A stretch of DNA of 64,000 nt, from positions 21,041,669-21,105,668 of the forward strand of contig CM055092.1 in the NCBI GenBank assembly GCA_029204225.1, given 5' to 3'. The notes under the pieces were generated by a model, which was given only the letters and a program-made list of their open reading frames with translations, was not told the DNA's origin and ran no database searches. Both the position numbers and the translations under genes were made by a program. This DNA is from Diphasiastrum complanatum. Its lineage: Eukaryota; Streptophyta; Lycopodiopsida; Lycopodiales; Lycopodiaceae. Shown in pieces: positions 12,357-22,125 of this stretch (positions are counted from its first letter, which is position 1; every line of letters starts with the position of its first letter).

Positions 12357-13037
12357 TGTAAAAATTACAGCAAATAAGGATCCTAAAACACTTGAAATGA
12401 TGAGGGAAACAATAGATTATGATTTCATAAGATTAGCACAAGTTGAACCATCAAAATCCATCAAAAATCTATGCTTGAACCTCACTAAATGGCCCAAATC
12501 CTTGAAGAAGGCTTCACACGTGTGAAAGTATGGCCTCCCACAGTCTGAGTACTGTACACCAGACCTACATTCAATCCTATAATCATTAGTAATCACAAGT
12601 ACTCAAACAATTATGAACATAGAGAGCAATTGCACCATTATGAGAGAAAAATCATGAAATTGCTTGATTAATTTTGGTGAGATAACATCACCTATATATA
12701 CATGATCCATCACGGTTTTGGGCAGGTATGAGTAGCCCTAAACCTATCCCTAATGCTAATTTTGGTGGATCTTTCATCCCTACCAAGTTAGGGTTGGAAT
12801 CTTGGAGATCCCTCAACTATGCAAAAATTACCAAAAATAGCTCCTATTTTTTCTCCCTTGTATCTAAGCATAATTTGGACTCATTCCAAAGGTTCTAACA
12901 CTTAGGTCTACTTGAGAACATCCTTATGAATGGAATCCTATGCTATTTGGCACGTGTGACAAGCCACATCATGACCATCTAACTATTTACAAGTCATATG
13001 ACTAAAACTAGTCAAGCTAGAATTGTGAATTTTTATA
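12357..13037 (-). repeat. 5' LTR of element B
   Basis: Near-identical partner of 10612-11292. Its first bases have decayed from TGTT to TAT, judged against the other copy. Confidence 0.9.
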
Positions 13038-13336
13038 ATGGCAAGAGCTTTGCCATCCTTAGCTTCCTAGGCGGTTAGCATGTCAGGTTCAGCCGGCTTG
13101 GCTATCGAACCGTTGATGTATCCTCAAAGTTCTCTCTCAATGAGTATCATCTTCATATTGAATTTTCACATGTAAAAATCACCTTCGTTGAACTTGTTGC
13201 TCAAGTGGATCTTTGAAAATGTACCTTCCATGATTAATGATCTAAGAAATTGTAAATAATTTTGGAATACTATAACAGTTTGGACCTATGGCTCTGATAA
13301 CAGGTTGTTGGGTTTCTACACGTAGTGGGAGGGGAA

Positions 13337-13362
13337 TGTGTGCGTGCGTGTGTGTGTGTGTG

Positions 13363-13435
<73 letters not shown>
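13337..13435. repeat. TG microsatellite
   Basis: About 99 bp of TG with a few CG interruptions near the left end. It separates two primer-binding-like sites (13291-13303 and 13453-13464). Confidence 0.95.
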
Positions 13436-13436
<1 letters not shown>

Positions 13437-13452
13437 GGGAATTATTTTATCA

Positions 13453-13464
13453 GCTCTAATACCA
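13453..13464 (-). other. Primer-binding site adjoining the shared copia LTR
   Basis: TGGTATTAGAGC on the minus strand, one base away from the plant copia consensus, about 5 bp beyond the LTR end at 13469. Confidence 0.7.
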
Positions 13465-13468
13465 CTCT

Positions 13469-14102
13469 TGTTGAACAAGAATTCAGTCGAGAAAAACTCA
13501 ACATAGATCATAAAAGATTCAAGCAACGAAACGACACAAATAATGAGATGGAGAGGAAGAGAGTAATTGTATTCTGTGTTTTGTATTTTGAGTGAGTCGT
13601 TCAGTGTCTCGCTCGATGGCAGCCTAATGCTCCTTTGCCAAAAGACACTGTGTTTTGCTCGTTGGCAAACTTTCATGCACAGCTGACCTCTCTACTATCC
13701 ACACTTACTTGTGGTAGTCAATTCTGTGTATATATCCAATACGTGGATTTTTCAAGACAGTTTATCAATGAATTACAAGACAAGTTTATGCTGATCAATT
13801 AGTTAGTTATCCTCTGCCAATGGCGGCTGAGCGTGATAGTTCAAGACTCCATGCTCGTCGAGCTGCCAACTGTCAGCTCGAATTGTTTTCTTTCAGTTCG
13901 TCTTTTCCTCCAGTGTGTTTCTGTCATTTGGTTACAAGGACGAACCTCAAACATTTTTCCTTCGGCCTTTGGGGTGTGTTCAACTATCGGTTTGGTGTTC
14001 AGTTCGATGTCCGGTTTGACCTTCGAGATCTATTCGTCCTTTGGGACATCTTCATTTTCGGGACCTTTGCAGCAAAGTTGCAGGAGTTCACTATTTCTGA
14101 CA
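13469..14102 (-). repeat. Copia LTR shared by elements C (3') and A (5')
   Basis: On the minus strand this 634-bp unit starts TGTCAGAAATAG directly after the purine tract AAGAGGGAG (so it is the 3' LTR of the pol fragment at 14103-15305). It ends GTTCAACA, a few bases before TGGTATTAGAGC (so it can also be the 5' LTR of the gag-protease element at 9720-13232). No other copy of this LTR was seen in the window. Length, TG/CA ends, PPT and PBS all fit. Confidence 0.75.
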
Positions 14103-15305
14103 CTCCCTCTTGAACTTTGCAACTTTGGTGTATGTTCAGTCCCATTGTATTTTTTTGTTTTGTGAAGAGTGGTTTGTCCAGCGGCTTTGTGAGCAAATCT
14201 GCAACCATGTCTTTGGATTTTATGTACTGGACTTTTAGCTCTCCTTTTGAGATCCAGTCTCAAATATGATGGTACTTCAGAGTTATGTGTTTTGTCTTTG
14301 AATGGAAGATATGATCTTGGGACAGATATATGGCACTCTGAGAATCCATCATCATCGTGCATGTTCTCTTTGTTGTATGCCAATTGCCTCCAACATCATT
14401 TGTAACCATACTACCTCATTGGCCATCTTTGAAGCTACGACATATTCAGGTTCGCATGAGGATTGAGCCACCAATGTTTGTTTCTTGCATGTCCAGTTGA
14501 TTGCTGCTATGCACGCTATCGAACACCCTCCTATCATGGACTTGCTATCGTCTTTGCAGCTCGCCCAAACTTGCATCACTGTAGTGTTGCAGCTCGAATC
14601 CTTTTTCTTCTTCTTTTGCTTTGTAGGTCAATTCCATATTTTGGGTGCCTTTCAGATATTACAGAGTTCTTTTCGCCATTTGCCAATGTGCCATGCCAGG
14701 ATTCGAGGAGAATTGGCTCAATGCATAGACGGGGAAGGCCAAGTCGGGTCTAGTACAGATTATAAGCTACATCAGACTACCGATCAAGTTTTGGTATGGT
14801 ATACCTTCCATCTTCTGTCTCTCCTCGTCAGTATTCGGCAAACCTGTTTTGTCAATTTGGCTCCAGCTATCATTGGTGTGGCTTTTTCTTTGCAGTCCAT
14901 CATTCAGGACTGTTTCAGTACCTTTTCGGTGTATTCTAATTGACTTAGATGTATTACTCCTCTAATTCAATCTCTTCTGATCTCCATCCCAAGGCATTTT
15001 GTTGCTTCTCCTAGATCTGTGATTTCATAACTTGCAGATATCTGACTTTTCATTTCTTTGATCAGCATCAAAGAGTTTCCTATCATAAGGGAGTCATCCC
15101 TTAGATTTACAAAGTTTCTTCCTACTTTCTTTATATAGACATTATAGTCTGGTTGTGTAGGAATGAGATCTAGAGACTTCAGAAGACTGTCGATCTTCTT
15201 GTACCAAGCTCATGATGCTTGCTTCAGACCATAAATGCATTGCTGCAACCGACAAACATATTGTCGATTGTCGGGGTCTTCGAATCCTTCAGGCTGCTTC
15301 ATGAA
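14103..15305 (-). mobile_element. Copia element C: RT and RNase H end
   Basis: Minus strand. From 15305: MKQPEGFEDPDNRQYVCRLQ, then CIYGLKQAS and WYKKIDSLL (copia RT palm), then degraded RT sequence. RNase H lies at 14579-14360 (WASCKDDSKSMIGGCSIA, KKQTLVAQSSCEPEY). The C-terminal tail is at 14208 onward (MVADLLTKPLDKPLF), followed by the purine tract and LTR. Several stops and frameshifts interrupt it. The RT catalytic YVDD region is not readable. The element is truncated at about 15305, with integrase, protease and gag absent on that side. Confidence 0.82.
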
Positions 15306-16470
15306 TATTTCCTCCTCTAATGGTTACTCGTTTCCTTGGCATTCCCTTTGGCACTCTGTTGACTTCCTCTTAGCGTATTGACTGGTTTCTCCAGTGCTTT
15401 ACTGGGAAGCTTGCTTCTTGGAACCCTACTTTTATGTCTTTCGCCTCTAGGGTTCTAGTCGTCAGGCACATCCTCTCGGCTTACTCTGTTTATTTCTCCT
15501 CTATTTTTATCGCCACCCGCTCTCTCAAGTTGAGGCCAACAAAGAAGATAGTTGATTTTTTGTTTCTAGGCCAAAGTGTGTTTGTTCATGTATGTGAAAT
15601 CAGAGGGATAAGGCTGAGAAAATTTTTCTCCTCTTTTTTAGTCATATTTTTCATTTTTAGCATAAACTTATGGATGCTAAAACTAGTCAAATTTAGTCCA
15701 TTGATTTTTCAAATGGTTAAGATTATAGACACATGAGTCTATTATGGAAGCCCTATTGCGACCTACTATAGCTATAAATAGGAGATCTTTTATCATTTTA
15801 GTAAGGCTTATACATATCTCATTTTGATAAAGAGATTGGAGGTGGAGTTTTTCCTCTACATTGTGTAGTTTCTCTACATTGTCTTGCTTGATTCAATAAT
15901 GATTAAGACTTATTTTGTATTTATCTTTAGAAATGAAATGCTCTCTATTATTTGACACTTTTATAGGTTTAAAACAAGTTCCTAATCATGTTTGATTTAC
16001 TTAAAGTGATAGACAACCATTTTCATGTGTTTACATCTTGACTAGGTTTCATAATTAAAGATTGTTTATGCATCTTGGCATATTTAGGTTAGTTCATGAA
16101 ACTTTCTCATTTCCTTGTTCGATGTCTTTATCCTTCATCACCTGCTCACCTAAGACTTTTCTCTACTGTTAATGTAGGTAGGGCAAGCATTCATATTTCA
16201 CAAAGGTTCAACAACAGGCGAGAAAAGAATCAATCCCCACCGTATAACAGAAACTTGTGGCAAGTTATTGTAAATCCCAAGAAACCCCTCTTTTAACAAT
16301 CTTAGCAAAGTAAAATTAACATTAACAAGGTGATTTAAGAAATGCACGAAAGTCTGGTACTCACTTGGTCTTAAGGTCAAAAAATCTCCACTACTCTGTG
16401 AAAGCTATAATGACATGCTATTTAGACGTAACATGGGAAACAATATACATAAAATAGCATCCATGAGTTA
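15306..16470. other. Unclassified DNA, possible LTR remnant
   Basis: No coding similarity. A TATAAATAG at about 15773-15781, followed by a transcript-like leader with GATTCAATAATG, resembles an LTR promoter region, but no ends or partner copy were found. Confidence 0.25.
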
Positions 16471-16473
16471 GTG

Positions 16474-16476
<3 letters not shown>

Positions 16477-16540
<64 letters not shown>
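16477..16540. repeat. Compound GT/GA microsatellite
   Basis: A GT run (16477-16507) passes directly into a GA run (16507-16540). Confidence 0.95.
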
Positions 16541-16542
<2 letters not shown>

Positions 16543-16599
16543 AAAATGCTATAGTTATGTAGATTCCCAAATGCTTCATTTTTGCGCACACTGATCCAA

Positions 16600-16690
16600 C
16601 AAGGTTGGCTCAGTTCGTTAGCTTCATCCAAAGTTTCGTTGGCCCCAAGTTTGAGCCACCCTTGAAAACCAAGATGCATTTAATTTCCCA
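16600..16690 (+). mobile_element. Probable tRNA-derived SINE, copy 1
   Basis: TGGCTCAGTTCGTTAGC (16606-16622) matches a pol III A box and AAGTTTGAGCC (16647-16657) matches a B box, at about tRNA-like spacing. The whole block, including the spacer (ATCCAAAGTTTCGTTGG) and a stretch past the B box, recurs in inverse orientation at 21255-21352. Two dispersed copies with the same pol III boxes support a SINE. The 3' end and target duplications could not be defined. Confidence 0.5.
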
Positions 16691-17000
16691 CACATGATGA
16701 GTTGGTGTATAGTGCTTGAGTTGGTCTCATTCACCCAAGTTCAATTCTATATAATCCTATGGGTTGATAATAGCAAGAAGCATTTTTGTGCAATCTTTGG
16801 TTTAAAACTTTGTTTATGTTAGAATGTGCAATGTGAGAATTGTGCTAAATGCTTGCAAAGGAAATATAAGTTTCAGTGAAGTGAAAGCTATTTTTCTGTT
16901 CGAATTTTGCTAATTTTGTTATATAGAAGGTTAGATTTAGAGCTGGGATATTTTAGCATGAGGGTTCGGGCTATATTTTTTTGGGCTTCCGGAGTAAAAC

Positions 17001-17003
<3 letters not shown>

Positions 17004-17056
<53 letters not shown>
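17004..17056. repeat. GA microsatellite
   Basis: About 53 bp of uninterrupted GA. Confidence 0.95.
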
Positions 17057-17058
<2 letters not shown>

Positions 17059-18357
17059 CGTCCTTGTATGCTAGCTGCTGATGCTTTCTGAGCATATGTC
17101 AAATGGAATAAATTCTGATGTCGAAGAAGGTGAAAAAAACACTACATCCCATATTTCAAGATGATGCTATCCATTTGTGCAATTAAGAAGGATAATACCT
17201 CAATATACATTTAACAAACACCAGTATACTACAACCAGTTGTAAAATAAGTGATTCGATGGCTGTAACCATACAAACGTTTGGTTACAAAGGGTTTGAAC
17301 CACCAGCAACTCTTTTTTGAATGATGGATTTTGAAGAGGTGACTTGGGAAAAGCCTTCAAGACGGATTTGCATGATAGCATTGAGATGACAGATCTAAAT
17401 CTGATGCATTACTGTCTTGAAGTTTGGCTAACTAGTCTCCACCTTTTCAAGCGCTTTATGCAGCAGCCCTAAGAAAAACCAATCCACCTTTGGGAAACAG
17501 AGACAGTTGACAACATTTGCACTGTCACATGCAGCGTGACTCTCCTTGAGTTCATCTGAAGTAAGAGGATGAATGAATGTCAGACCATAATAGAAAGCAT
17601 CTGCATCAAAACAAACACTCTAGTTTTATGTTGCATATTTGTGCCTTGTGCCTTCCTGCAGAGCAAGCTAAATCTAACATGTTCATCAGAGCCATCCCTA
17701 CAATTATGTTTTATGCTGGTTTGAAACAGTAAAACCGGCCAATAAGTTGGTGGTTTTTGCTACCTCAGAAGAGAGATTTTGACTTTTGAGATAGCTGCAG
17801 AGTTGCATCGTACAGTGTCTCACATGAGAAATATTCCCCAAATTTCCAAAACTGGTATGGGGCTTTATATCTGTAGTTACGACAGAAAGATGTCAAGAAT
17901 CATCCAAGCATATAGAAACTGTCCTGAACAAGAAAGAAATTCGGATCTGCAGAGACACAAACTTTTCCTGTTGCTAGAGAGACGCAACATAAGTTTCTTA
18001 CTACTATCTGGTCAAAGAGTAGAAAACCTTGAGCTGCGAGTTATAACCTTGATAAAGTGATCGGCATTAAGAAGATGCATGCAATCTGTCAGCAAGTTCA
18101 GCCCAAACATGGCAAGATATCTGGACAGCTGCCATGAGAAGGGGCATTTTCAGGTCTATTTAATAGCATTTAGTAACCCCAACAAGAGAATCTGCCAGCA
18201 GCCAGTTTCTTGATATGTCCAAGCAATAACGGGTGGAAAACCAAATATACTTTGTGCTCAAGAACGTCAAGCAGCCTGAACGAGGTGTTCTTTCTGCTCC
18301 TCCACATCCAGCACTTTGAATTCTGTTGTGAGCAGATAACCTTCCGCATTATTCTCC
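17057..18357. other. Downstream flank of the PPR gene
   Basis: No recognisable coding sequence. I looked on the minus strand for the E+ and DYW segments that often end plant PPR proteins and found none, in any frame. Part of this stretch is probably the PPR 3' untranslated region, but I see no decisive polyadenylation signal. Confidence 0.4.
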
Positions 18358-20838
18358 CTAGGAGAAGCATTCCTTTTTGCATAATGGATTCTTTACAACA
18401 AACTTTTGAACCCAGTGTTTAGATTCGAGCATAGAACCCTTCCTACCAGCCATCATGAATCTGACAGTTTCGGCATCCTCCCACCTGCCAGCACCAGCAT
18501 AGATGTTTGATAACACTACATATGCTGCCTCATTGTCAGGATCCAATTTAAGTAATTCTTCAGCGACACGTCTCCCTCGTGGAACATCCTGATACATTCT
18601 ACAGGCACCCAGTAAAGCCATTAACATCACTGCGTCAGGTTTGACAGGTATGCTTCGTATAAACTTCTCAGCTTCATTAAGCCGTCCTGCTCGCCCATAA
18701 AGGTCAATCATGCACCCATAATGCTCTGCTGTTGGTCTAATGCTACTATCAATGGTGAACGATAAAAAATAATGACAGCCTTCATCAATCATGCCTGTGT
18801 GGCTGCATGCTGAAAGCAGACAAACAAAGGCGACTTCATCTGCCTTCACTCCTTGCCACTGCATATGTCCAAAGAGCTGCACTGCCTCTTTGCCATGTCC
18901 ATGCTGCGCATAAGCTGCAATAATAGCAGTCCAAATAATCAAATTTCTACCAGATGCTTTATCAAAAACATCGCGAGCATCACTTAAACAACCACACTTC
19001 CGGTACATATGCACAAGTGCTGTTCCTACAAGAACATCCGACTCTAAATCAGTGCCGTCAATGCATGAATGGATGAGCTCTCCTTCTTCTAAAGATGCCG
19101 CATTGGTGCAGGCATCTAGCACACTCAGAAAGGTGACCTTATTAGGCTTCACCCCTTGACTTTGCATCTCATGAAAGAGCTGAATGGCTTCCATAGGGTG
19201 CTTGTTTTGAGCATAAGCAGATATCATGGCTGTCCATGCCACAACATTGCGCTCGGGTAACATTTCAAATACTCTGCGTGCTTCCATCATTTTCCCACAA
19301 TTTCCATACATATTCACAAGGGCACTGCCCACTACAACATCTATCTCTAACCCATTACGCCTGAGGTGATCATGTATCAATGTCCCATCAACTGGGGCTG
19401 CTACGTAGGAGCATGAATCTAGAACACTCACATACGTCACTTTGTTTAGCTTTACACCTTCAAGCTGCATCTGCTGAAAAAGCAAAAACGCATCTTTCCC
19501 CTTTCCATTGTTTGAATAAACACTGATCATAGCATTCCATGTGACCATGTCTCTCTCCGGCATTGAATCAAAGATGTCACGTGCATAAGATATATATCCG
19601 CACTTGCCATACATGTCAACAAGGGCTGTGCAAACAACTGTGCTTGGTGGAATCCCGTTTTCGATCATCCAAGCATGGATTAGCATGCCATCTTCCAGAG
19701 CTGCTTCGTTGGAACACGCATTAAGGACCGTCACCACAGTGACATTGTTTGGTTTGAAACCCTCTTTCTGCATCTGCTCAAAGTACTGCAGAGCCTCTGT
19801 ACTATGCCCATGCTGTGCATATGCAGAGATCAAGACAGTCCATGTCACCACATTCCTCTCAGGAATGATGTAAAAGGTTTTAAGTGCATCTTCCAAGCTT
19901 CCACATTTGCCATACATGTCAACAAGGGCAGTTCCCAGCACTACATCCAACTCATAGCCATTCTCAAGAATGTGGGCATGGATCAATTTGCCCCTTGTCA
20001 GTGCTAGCAAGCTTGCACATGCATTGAGCAGACTGAGGTATGTGATTTTGTTAGGCTTCAAACCTGAAAGTTGCATTTGTTCAAACAAAGCAAGAGCTTC
20101 CTCGTGTTGCCCGTGTTGTATGTAGGCTGAAATCATTGTAGTCCAGGAGATCACATTCCTCTCAGGCATTTGGCAAAAAACCCGGAGTGCATCTTCTAAA
20201 CTACCACACTTGCCATACATTTTCACAAGGGCAGTTGCAACGATCACGTCTGATTCTAGCCCATTTTTTCTAGTTAGGGCATGAATATGCTTACCATGTG
20301 CCAGGGCTGTTGACGTGCAGCACGCAGCAAGGGCGGTGACTAGGGTTATCTTGTTTGGTTGGACGCCTTCACATTGCATCTGGCGAAATAATTCTAGGGC
20401 TTCGGAGCTCTGCCCATGCTGCGCCGCATAAGCAGCGATCATGGCTGTCCAGGAAACCACATCCCTTGAAGATACCGCATCAAACAGCTTTCGTGCCTCA
20501 CCTATACAACCACATTTGCCATACATGTGTATGAGAAGATTTGTAAGGTAAATATTTTTGGCATATCTACTCTTAGCAATGTGAGCATGGACGCTCTGTC
20601 CATCTGCTAGGGCCTTGACATTGCCACATGCCCGCAAGAGTTCGGCATAGGTCTTCACATCTACTTGCGAGCCCTTGAATTCCAGACACTGTAATTTTTT
20701 CTTTATTTGCGTGTGCTCTTTTGCTTGCTGATGCTTCAGTGCATCTGCCGAAGGCTTTTCCGTTGACATTCCTTTCAAAAAGTAACCAAAAGCAAAGCTC
20801 CTACCATTTTTTTGCCTAAAGCGGAGAATGCATCTCAT
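18358..20838 (-). CDS. PLS-class pentatricopeptide repeat protein, E-type end, no DYW
   Basis: Single uninterrupted frame of 826 residues. PPR proteins bind single-stranded organelle RNA, each repeat reading about one base, and act in editing, splicing or stability of mitochondrial or plastid transcripts. From about residue 60, P, L and S repeats alternate with a period near 101 residues. Roughly 20 repeats span seven L-type units (such as KITLVTALAACC at 163). S repeats keep MYGKCG, and P repeats keep the SWTAMISAYAQHG pattern. An E-like region follows (about 700-800: LYGRAGRLNEAEKFI, LLKLDPDNEAAYVVLSNIYA). The last 25 residues (SKHWVQKFVV) look like a worn E+ segment, and translation stops without a DYW deaminase. 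It would therefore need a partner deaminase for editing, or act in another step. The N-terminus (MRCILRFRQKNGRSF) is basic and acid-poor, as in organelle presequences. Residue 24 is an alternative start. It is intronless, as usual for this class. Confidence 0.93.
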   Translation of the reverse strand: MRCILRFRQKNGRSFAFGYFLKGMSTEKPSADALKHQQAKEHTQIKKKLQCLEFKGSQVDVKTYAELLRACGNVKALADGQSVHAHIAKSRYAKNIYLTNLLIHMYGKCGCIGEARKLFDAVSSRDVVSWTAMIAAYAAQHGQSSEALELFRQMQCEGVQPNKITLVTALAACCTSTALAHGKHIHALTRKNGLESDVIVATALVKMYGKCGSLEDALRVFCQMPERNVISWTTMISAYIQHGQHEEALALFEQMQLSGLKPNKITYLSLLNACASLLALTRGKLIHAHILENGYELDVVLGTALVDMYGKCGSLEDALKTFYIIPERNVVTWTVLISAYAQHGHSTEALQYFEQMQKEGFKPNNVTVVTVLNACSNEAALEDGMLIHAWMIENGIPPSTVVCTALVDMYGKCGYISYARDIFDSMPERDMVTWNAMISVYSNNGKGKDAFLLFQQMQLEGVKLNKVTYVSVLDSCSYVAAPVDGTLIHDHLRRNGLEIDVVVGSALVNMYGNCGKMMEARRVFEMLPERNVVAWTAMISAYAQNKHPMEAIQLFHEMQSQGVKPNKVTFLSVLDACTNAASLEEGELIHSCIDGTDLESDVLVGTALVHMYRKCGCLSDARDVFDKASGRNLIIWTAIIAAYAQHGHGKEAVQLFGHMQWQGVKADEVAFVCLLSACSHTGMIDEGCHYFLSFTIDSSIRPTAEHYGCMIDLYGRAGRLNEAEKFIRSIPVKPDAVMLMALLGACRMYQDVPRGRRVAEELLKLDPDNEAAYVVLSNIYAGAGRWEDAETVRFMMAGRKGSMLESKHWVQKFVVKNPLCKKECFS

Positions 20839-21250
20839 CTGAGCGTTGCTGGCAGCAGCAGCAGCACTTCATTGTTCCATATCCACCCTTTTGCAAAATT
20901 GGACAGAATGGCCTTCTCATACAACCCTTCTATTGTCGCAAATCCTCAGAAAAGTAAAATGTATCTTGAAATTTACTTGCAAAAATACTTCCGATCCAGC
21001 AATTTAGGGTTAGCTTTTCTTCTATGCCGCTGTATCCCTTTTTGCTATGCGAATGCACGGCTTTGCAGCCTTTACTCTCTTGAAGGAATCGGCCATCACC
21101 AATCTGATGCAGGGTCGACAGAAAACTTAGAGCTATTGGTAAGGATTAAAACTGGCCCTCTTTTCCTTTGCTTTGCTTTCTAAGCTTATATCGTGGTGAA
21201 GCTATTTTCACCATTTGCTAAACCTTTTGAGCTCACCCCATTCTACCAAG
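20839..21250. other. Upstream flank of the PPR gene
   Basis: Probable 5' untranslated and promoter region of the minus-strand PPR gene. The plus-strand open frame here (20812-21183) overlaps the PPR start in antisense and has no protein motifs, so it is not treated as a gene. No clear TATA box was found. Confidence 0.35.
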
Positions 21251-21254
21251 TAAG

Positions 21255-21352
21255 GCCCAGAGGCAAAATGCTTGTGGGTTTTCCAATGGAGGCTTGAACT
21301 TGGGACCAAAGAAACTTTGGATTCCAAGCTAACCAACTTAGCTCAAGGCCAA
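21255..21352 (-). mobile_element. Probable tRNA-derived SINE, copy 2
   Basis: On the minus strand, TGAGCTAAGTTGGTTAGC (21345-21328) is an A box and AAGTTCAAGCC (21301-21291) is a B box. The sequence matches 16600-16690 through box A, spacer (ATCCAAAGTTTCTTTGG) and box B. Its boxes are closer to the tRNA consensus than those of copy 1. Confidence 0.5.
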
Positions 21353-22125
21353 CATTATCTTGAATGGTTTGTCAAGAGATACTAGAAAGACCACTCTGCA
21401 ACAAATATAGCCAAGTAAGCATGGAGAGCATATTATGCCATATAAAACAACCATGATTTAAACTTTATGAGCCTCTCAACACATTACAGTATTACATAAT
21501 GGGCCAAGGGTTTACATGTTTGATGGAAAACTCTATCTAGGCCATTAACGTGTTGAGTGTTGATATTGTAGGAATGCCATGACAAATCCTCTCGTCAAGT
21601 AGCAGTAGCAATGATACAAGAGGAGACATGATTACCTACAATGTGCCAATAAACACACACCATTCAGCATATTTGTGTCATAAAAATTTAGCCTACAATT
21701 ATGGGGAGCCCACGTGTTGTTTGAAGACAAAGTTTTGGCTTCCATTCATGAGGGCTCCATACTTTTAAGTTTCGTGCACGAGGGCTCTATGTTTTCAAGA
21801 TTCCATCCATGATCGCTACTTCTTTTAGGGCTTAGAATTACAACCAATCATATTAAAAGGAAAAAATCAAGTCTTATTATGTTTCCTAGCTAAAGGTGGT
21901 CCTCAAACATAATATGATGTGTCCATTTTGTAAGGTTTAGGGTTCATGGATGGTGGAGTCCTTAGACCTTGAAAGATGGTGTGCCTAAATGTTGTGTGGT
22001 TTTTTTACTTTAGTTTCAATACATTGCGGTCATGAAAAAGGGTATATACGTATCACGAACCACCAATTAATTTTTTTTTTTAACACCTACCAACATTAGT
22101 AATTGACAGATCTGAGAATGGCATG

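Larger units (their letters stand above)
10612..13037 (-). mobile_element. Non-autonomous copia element B, complete with LTRs and 5-bp TSD
   Basis: Two nearly identical direct repeats of about 680 bp (10612-11292 and 12357-13037) are the LTRs. On the minus strand the 5' LTR ends in CA and is followed directly by TGGTATCAGAGC (12356-12345), the initiator-Met tRNA primer-binding site. A purine-rich GAGGAGGAG lies just before the 3' LTR (around 11296). The target-site duplication is ATGGC (10607-10611 and 13038-13042). The internal part is only about 1.06 kb and holds one short fused gag/RNase H reading frame. The element sits inside the gag of element A. The LTRs differ at few positions, so this insertion is much younger than its host element. 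Confidence 0.92.
9720..13303 (-). mobile_element. Copia element A: PBS, gag and protease, interrupted
   Basis: Minus strand. A primer-binding-like TGTTATCAGAGCC lies at 13303-13291. A gag frame starts with ATG near 13232 (MEGTFSKIHLSNKFNEGDFYM) and runs to 13043. There it is broken by a complete LTR insertion (10612-13037) and resumes at 10611 with PLNLKDSQMAYVGHCSS and LFLKKKFLSLKMSEGTSI. Protease follows at 9933-9721 (WYLDSGVSQQM, the copia DSG active-site block). Two stops in gag, at 13168-13166 and 13126-13124, fall where copia gag has tryptophan. Integrase, RT and RNase H are missing downstream, so this is a 3'-truncated copy. Confidence 0.8.

Noticed and set aside
13242-13676. 144-codon minus-strand frame with a (TH)n run, and (CV)n frames on the plus strand
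   Set aside because: They read the TG microsatellite and LTR sequence. No protein motifs on either side.
17057-18357. Search for a frameshifted DYW domain downstream of the PPR gene
   Set aside because: No HP.....I, HSE or CxxCH-type blocks were found in any minus frame.
20812-21183. 123-codon plus-strand frame at the PPR start
   Set aside because: Antisense overlap with the PPR start and no recognisable motifs. More likely 5' flank.
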